A DNA stretch of 64,000 bases from positions 1,676,695 through 1,740,694 of the forward strand of contig RHPI01001037.1 of the NCBI GenBank assembly GCA_009103225.1, given 5' to 3'. The stretch comes from Chlorokybus atmophyticus (Eukaryota > Streptophyta > Chlorokybophyceae > Chlorokybales > Chlorokybaceae). This document shows, in pieces, positions 58,701 through 64,000 of this stretch. Positions within the stretch are counted from its first letter, which is position 1, and each line of letters starts with the position of its first letter. Under the pieces are notes generated by a model. It was not told where the DNA came from and ran no database searches. It was given only the letters and a program-made list of their open reading frames with translations. The translations under genes and the position numbers were made by a program.

Positions 58701-61011
58701 TGCTGGTTGTTGTGTCACTCTGCATGAGCCAACATTGAGCCCCTTGTGTTTGGCAGGCTGGCTTTGCCGATCAGTTGTACTTGATTGCGGGAGCGACCAT
58801 GTGCGACTCTGCTGAGGCTGTTTTCGCCAACGCAGATGTTGTGCTTAAGGTCAGTCCTGCTCACTGAGCAACGGTTATGTTGGTTCACTGTGCTAGTGTA
58901 TGTAATAAACAACCTCACACATACCTTCACTTGCAGATCACAACGCCAACAGTTGCTGACATTGAGCGCATGCGCCCGGGCACAGTGCTTGTTGGAATGG
59001 TGTCTCCGGCCACCAACGCAGAGCTGCTTGACAGAGCCAAGGAGGTGGGCATCACCTTGATGGCGATGGATGCCGTGCCTCGCATCACACGCGCGCAAAA
59101 GATGGACGTCCTCTCCTCCATGGCCAAGATCGCCGGGTACGCATCGGGACTTGCGCTATTGGTTGTGTCGTGCAGCACGTGACCTCTAAAATTGCGCAGA
59201 TACCGAGCTGTGATTGAGGCCGCTACCCATTTCCAACGCTTCTTCAACCCAGAAATCACAGCCGCGGGCAAGTACCCTCCCGCAAAGTTCCTTGTCATCG
59301 GCGCGGGCGTCGCTGGCCTTCAGGTGTGGTACACTCGCTCAACTGGTAATTGGAGGTGCATACAGTCCAGCACTGAAGAACTGCATTGCATGCTACAGGC
59401 CATTGGAACAGCCAATAGCTTGGGGGCTCTCGTGCGGGCGTTTGACACGCGCATGGAGTGCAAAGACCAAGTTGAGAGCATGGGCGGGGAGTTCCTCATG
59501 CTCGAGTTCAATGAGGATGGTGCTGGCGAGGGCGGGTATGCCAAGGTCATGTCTGATGAGTTTATCGCCAAAGAGATGGAGCTCTTTTTGGCACAGGTGA
59601 GTGGTTGATAACGACGGTGGTGCTGTTCTGTCGATTGTTTGTGACTCCTGTGTTTCGCATGTGTTCAATCCATTTGTGTCTGTGTGCATTTGCGCAGGCC
59701 AAGGAAGTTGATGTCATCATCACCACCGCCGCAATTCCTGGCAGACGCTCTCCCGTCCTGATCAAGAGTGAGTATTCATTGGCTGTGTGACACCACACAA
59801 CAACAAGCTGCCAGCACACTCTGCTCAGACAGACATGTGTTTCCTTGTCCAACACTAACTCGTATTTGCAGCGTATCACGTTGATGCGATGAGGGCGGGC
59901 ACTGTGATTGTGGACTTGGCGGCGTTGGGCGGAGGCAACTGCGAGTTGACCAGGCCCGGGGAGACGTATGTTTACGAAGACCGGGTGACAGTCATTGGGT
60001 CGACGGATTTGCCCTCCCGCATGGCCGAGCAGTCCTCCGAGATGTACGGCATGAACTTGTTCCACTTGCTGGAGGAGATGGGCGGTGGCAAGGGCTTCCG
60101 TGTTGACTTTGGGAATGAAGTGATCCGTGGCATGACTGTCGTGCATCAGCACGAGGTACAAATGCAGTGCATTTGTTGCGCTGTCACCCGCAATGACATC
60201 TGTGCAACACCATTTACTAACATGTACTTGTGCTTTCAGGTCACGTATCCCCCTCCAAAGGTTATCAACCCGACTGGGGGAGCGTCCACGAAGGCTGCTC
60301 CTCAATTGGTTGTTGCGGAGGCAAAGCCCAAAAAGGTTGCTACTACCCATGACCCACATACCGTGTAAGACTATTCAGCTTGCAGCGGTTTAGATGTTAA
60401 TGTGTGCTTGTGCGTGCAGTTGAGCTGGGCTTCGCGTCGTCTTTTTGGCATCATCTCTGCGGGAGAGCTCGTCGTCGCCGCAGTGGTGGCTGTGCTGATT
60501 GGCTTAATTGCCGCCTTCTCTCCTGCAGACTGGGCGTCACTCTGGATGGTGCGCTTGGACGCTTCTCCTTGCTGGCCGAACATTTCGCTTTGTTTAACTC
60601 ACAACCAACTGGTTTGCCTTTGTCTTGCCAGGTGTTTGTCCTTGCTGCATGGGTTGGTTATCTCCTTGTCATAAATGTGACCTCAGCACTGCACACGCCG
60701 CTGATGAGTGTCTCCAACGCCATCTCCGGCATTGTCATATTGGGTGGCATGGTGAGTGGTATTGTTTTCATGCATACACATGGCTGCATTCTCATCTCTG
60801 AACTGGCCATTGGTATCCTCAGGTGGGTGTGTCGAGAAACAAGACAGACTATTTTAATGATGACAGCATTTTGGCGTCAGAGTGGGCCTTTGTGGACCGC
60901 GGCTCAGCGTCAATCACACTCAACACGATCGCCATATTCTGCGCTGCTATCAACGCATTTGGTGGCTTCATGGTGTCGCACCGCATGCTCAACATGTTCC
61001 GGCGCAGTTAA
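55726..61011 (+). CDS. NNT: Proton-translocating NAD(P)+ transhydrogenase, beta-alpha fusion
   Basis: About 22 exons. The enzyme couples hydride transfer from NADH to NADP+ with proton entry, supplying NADPH. The first half is PntB-like: membrane segments from [31 protein letters not shown] and [19 protein letters not shown] to [20 protein letters not shown], then the NADP-binding dIII with [32 protein letters not shown] and [12 protein letters not shown]. The second half is PntA-like: dI with [50 protein letters not shown] and [17 protein letters not shown], then the dII membrane tail ([32 protein letters not shown]), ending at TAA 61009-61011. The beta-then-alpha order is the reverse of animal NNT and bacterial operons. 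The first in-frame ATG is 55726, but open Ala-rich sequence lies upstream. Whether it acts in mitochondria or plastid cannot be told. Confidence 0.93.
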
Positions 61012-64000
61012 TCACACGACCCCGATATCAGGTGCAACAACGATGATGTGTGTATACTCACAGTGCATATAGCAACCTGTAGGTCGTATATACATGTACA
61101 TGTCTGGGTAGTAGTAGGTCCCTACTGCGCAGCATGAGCTGCATATTAGCTTGCAGCTCCATGGTTCTGTTGCAAGATAGCTGTATAGCACATTGCAAGG
61201 AATAATACATATCCAGGAAATAAGAGCGCTCGTGTCGCAGGCTGAAACAACTTGCCAATGCGTTGCATGATTATGCGCTTTCCATGGATGTGAGGGACAA
61301 ACGTACAAGCGCAGACTGATGCTCATACTTATACCCTCAATTATTACCTTACAAACGTTTGTCACCAGCCGCAGCCTTGCAGCTGGTGACATACGTCTAC
61401 AAGCATGAAGAATGAGTACTTCCGAGCAGATGTGCATGTACGAGAATATGAACACGATGTGAGTGTGCATGCAAGCACATGCAACGCACAAGATGTCAGC
61501 ACGTTCGAGCCAGCAGGCCGCTTCATTACCAGGGCTTGTGAGTGGGGAATTTATGCAGGACAGCCAAAAGAGGTCCCCTACGTAGTCAAGCACATCACCA
61601 CCAACACCTCACCTGCACGCAAACATATGGCCACCAGCTTGGCTATATGCTTGAGGGATCATCACTCTGCGAGCTGCCTTTGTGTTGCATTACCGTGTAT
61701 ATGCTCTTAGGTGAACGTCTTTTCTTGATTTTGTTGTCGCATATCAGTTATATTACAGTGCACGCACTATTGCGGTACTAGCATTGACGATTTGCATGAG
61801 CTATTTGAATTCATTTAGCACAACTGCATCATCCTTGGTACGGGATGCGGCCTTGCTTACCCGCGACACTTTCGTGTGTTTTCTTGGTAATTGTGTACAC
61901 GACAGATTAATCTGTGTACATTGCACCCTCGTAATCACAATACCAGGTTTACTTCGAAAAAGTGAGACTTATGTCGGGGCAATCCTACTTACATATTCTT
62001 TAAATACTATTTTCATGTCACATGTACACATGTGACATAAGAGTAGTATGTGATTTTGATGAGGTGATGTGCAGTAGTCTACCATGCTTTCTTATATCAA
62101 ATCAAACTCTATCACAGGTGATTGTCGCCGTTGTAACTTGTTACATATAGTTTCATGTATATAATCATACATGCCGTATACACCGTAATCATTACCCCTT
62201 TTTTATGAAGAATCAAGGCGGGTTGAATGCATCTTCAAAAAGTCTCAACACGAATAAGCTTATGCCATTACCCAGCAAATTACATACAACTTTCTACCCG
62301 GCAGCCGTTTACTTGATTAAATTTTTGTACATTGAAGGGGTCATAAAGATACGGGTAGATTTAATGTTCACAAAGTTGGACTGGTTGGCAATAGTTGTTG
62401 CGCCCATAAAATACACCATGATAGTATGTGTGCAACTTACGACTTCAATTGTATTGTTATTGTTAGCGTTGACATTTTGGATGTTCCAGCAAAACCTGCA
62501 GTACTTGCAGTAATGCGTCATATACGTCATTTGATACGTGATTTGTACCAGCGCCACCATTCAGGCGAAATCAAAATTGGTTAGGCGGTGGTGCAAACTT
62601 GCGCCACCATCCACGCATTATCAGATGCTAACGCGTACCACCATTTAATGCGATGGTGGCGCATCATTCAATGCAAGATGCTCTTTCATTTAAAGTTTGT
62701 GTTACATAATTTATTGCTAAAATCAAGTGTCCATGAAAGCACACGCGCACAACATTTGTATGCGTGTTAGCCATGCACGTGTTATCGTAGTGCCACATAC
62801 ATTACAACCGGTTGTACATGCCCACATTTGCAAGAAAATATTCATTCTATCCTCTTATAGTTACGACTATAAAAGTAAAAAAATAACATGTATGTTGATG
62901 TTGCAAAGTCCCTCAAACCTTTATTAATAGTACAACCCAAGCCACATTAGTATGAAGTGAAAGTCACAATGTATGTGTCATCATGGTATACTTGCAACCG
63001 TTGCAAGTACACTCATAGTGTCATTTGGGTACACTATTTGATTAGCAATTAAACTGTCAGATAACATTGCTTTTTGCTGCGCATGCAATCAATTCACAAG
63101 TTACGATCTATGCATTTAAGATTAAGGTTCTCATGATTAAGGTACAATGAGTATAATACAGTGTGATTAAAGAATTCATTTTAAAAATATAGCATACTGA
63201 CTTTGCAAGAATGTTGGAAAGTAACAAAAGGATGAGAGAGAGTTGCTGCACTTTAGTGAGCCCAAGTAAATCCAACCGAGCTACCATACAAGCTAGCCTA
63301 GCATGTTATGCAAACCTTGGGTAAAGACCCACCCTACTTGTCAACTACTTCAATTGTTAGCTTTGTAGCACGCATTGTGGCACTCGTGTTGAAAAATACA
63401 AAGGGAAAGCTGTCACGAGTTTATTATTCAAGATGATGATTCCCAGCATATGATTATATCAATGCATGATTTAACATCATTCGATGCAATATATGTTGTC
63501 CCAACCGCTAATGCTCAGTATAAAAGTGCTAATTATAACTCTTACGATTCTCGTATAACTTTCACTCTCACAATATTCATGAAATGCACTTAATACCAAA
63601 ATAACTTTACTACGCTAACACATCTGTGTTGATTATGGATATAATGTACATCTATATGCTCCACGTACACATGTGTTGCCTTGCGGTGGACCTTAACTTC
63701 AAAATCAAGTAAACACCATCGGCCGCCGTTTGGGTTTATAAACACTTGAAGGTTTATTGGTGTGCTGGAATGCAAGCCAGCGCCTTGTGGGGTGCACAGG
63801 TGGACGCACACCTGCTGCTCAACCGGCAGCCCTTCTATGACGTTTCCACACTTGCTTACTTGCTTAATGCTTGGCAAATTTATGCACAAGAACTGAGACT
63901 TACAGCACCCAGAGAGATGGAAGTCCCTCCAGCCCAAGATACCAAGGAAGGAGCCCTCAAACGACCACAAGCTCACCTCCAGCTCCCAGCACACACACGC
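61012..64000. other. AT-rich region to window end
   Basis: About 3 kb without a supported gene. Short palindromes occur at 61361-61390 (GTCACCAGC/GCTGGTGAC), 62015-62038 (arms ATGTCACATGT) and 62989-63009 (arms TACTTGCAAC). The last 400 bp (63590-64000) turns GC-richer and is open on both strands to the edge. A minus-strand frame there of 134 codons could be the 3' exon of a gene beyond the window, but no motif is recognised. Confidence 0.5.
62015..62038. repeat. 11-bp palindrome arms
   Basis: ATGTCACATGT, then AC, then ACATGTGACAT: a perfect inverted repeat in AT-rich non-coding sequence after the transhydrogenase. Confidence 0.9.

Noticed and set aside
61361-61390. GTCACCAGC hairpin after the transhydrogenase as a terminator
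   Set aside because: A 9-bp stem in a eukaryotic 3' region is not evidence of a terminator; it is listed only as a palindrome.
63590-64000. 134-codon minus-strand frame reaching the window edge
   Set aside because: The same stretch is also open on the plus strand, neither product shows a recognised motif, and it is cut by the window. It is kept only as a note in the terminal region.

Overview
This is a nuclear genomic window from a eukaryote. Short GT-AG introns break almost every gene, and the coding content fits a green alga (Chlorophyta). Supporting signs are plant/cyanobacterial-type plastid proteins (a histidine-phosphatase-fold protein and a DUF3119 protein), Pro-Ser-rich PPSPPPP linkers in a secreted protein, an AMBRA1-like and an MPS1-like protein of plant flavour, plant telo-boxes (AAACCCTAA), and TGTAA motifs downstream of two genes (the chlorophyte poly(A) signal). 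The species is not identifiable from the sequence alone. Four N runs (42563, 43590-43635, 46010, 47649) and a fold-back duplication mark weak points in the assembly.

Layout, left to right. (1) 381-2109, minus: plastid-type histidine-phosphatase-fold protein that lacks its catalytic histidines. (2) 2381-6105, plus: acidic N-terminus plus WD40/DUF2415-like protein. (3) 8327-about 11440, minus: AMBRA1-like WD40 protein. (4) 12566-15825, plus: MPS1/TTK-type kinase. (5) 18034-about 19510, minus: DUF3119 plastid membrane protein. (6) 19708-24126, plus: long coiled-coil protein resembling plant nuclear lamina (CRWN/NMCP) proteins. (7) 24866-28154, plus: guanine deaminase, complete in 8 exons. (8) 28574-43735, minus: a giant secreted mosaic protein of roughly 3,900 residues with LamG-like, TIG-like, filamin-like, DUF2341-like and kelch modules and proline-rich linkers. 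(9) 44830-53168, plus: P4-type ATPase (phospholipid flippase) whose introns carry very long GT, CA and CT microsatellites. (10) 53868-54154, minus: a 45-residue single-membrane-span microprotein in two exons. (11) 55726-61011, plus: proton-translocating NAD(P) transhydrogenase with a beta-then-alpha domain order. The last 3 kb is AT-rich and mostly non-genic.

Gene orientation alternates almost perfectly, giving five divergent (head-to-head) promoter regions and four convergent ones; only the coiled-coil protein and guanine deaminase are in tandem. There is no operon-like logic and the genes serve unrelated housekeeping roles: nuclear lamina and mitosis, autophagy signalling, purine breakdown, lipid asymmetry, NADPH balance and plastid biogenesis. 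The most unusual objects are the giant mosaic surface protein, the candidate algal lamina protein, the dead phosphatase, the microprotein and the microsatellite-filled introns.

Exon limits given to the base were checked for splice sites and reading phase; those marked 'about' were placed by protein continuity only. Family assignments rest on recognising conserved motifs by eye, without any database search.
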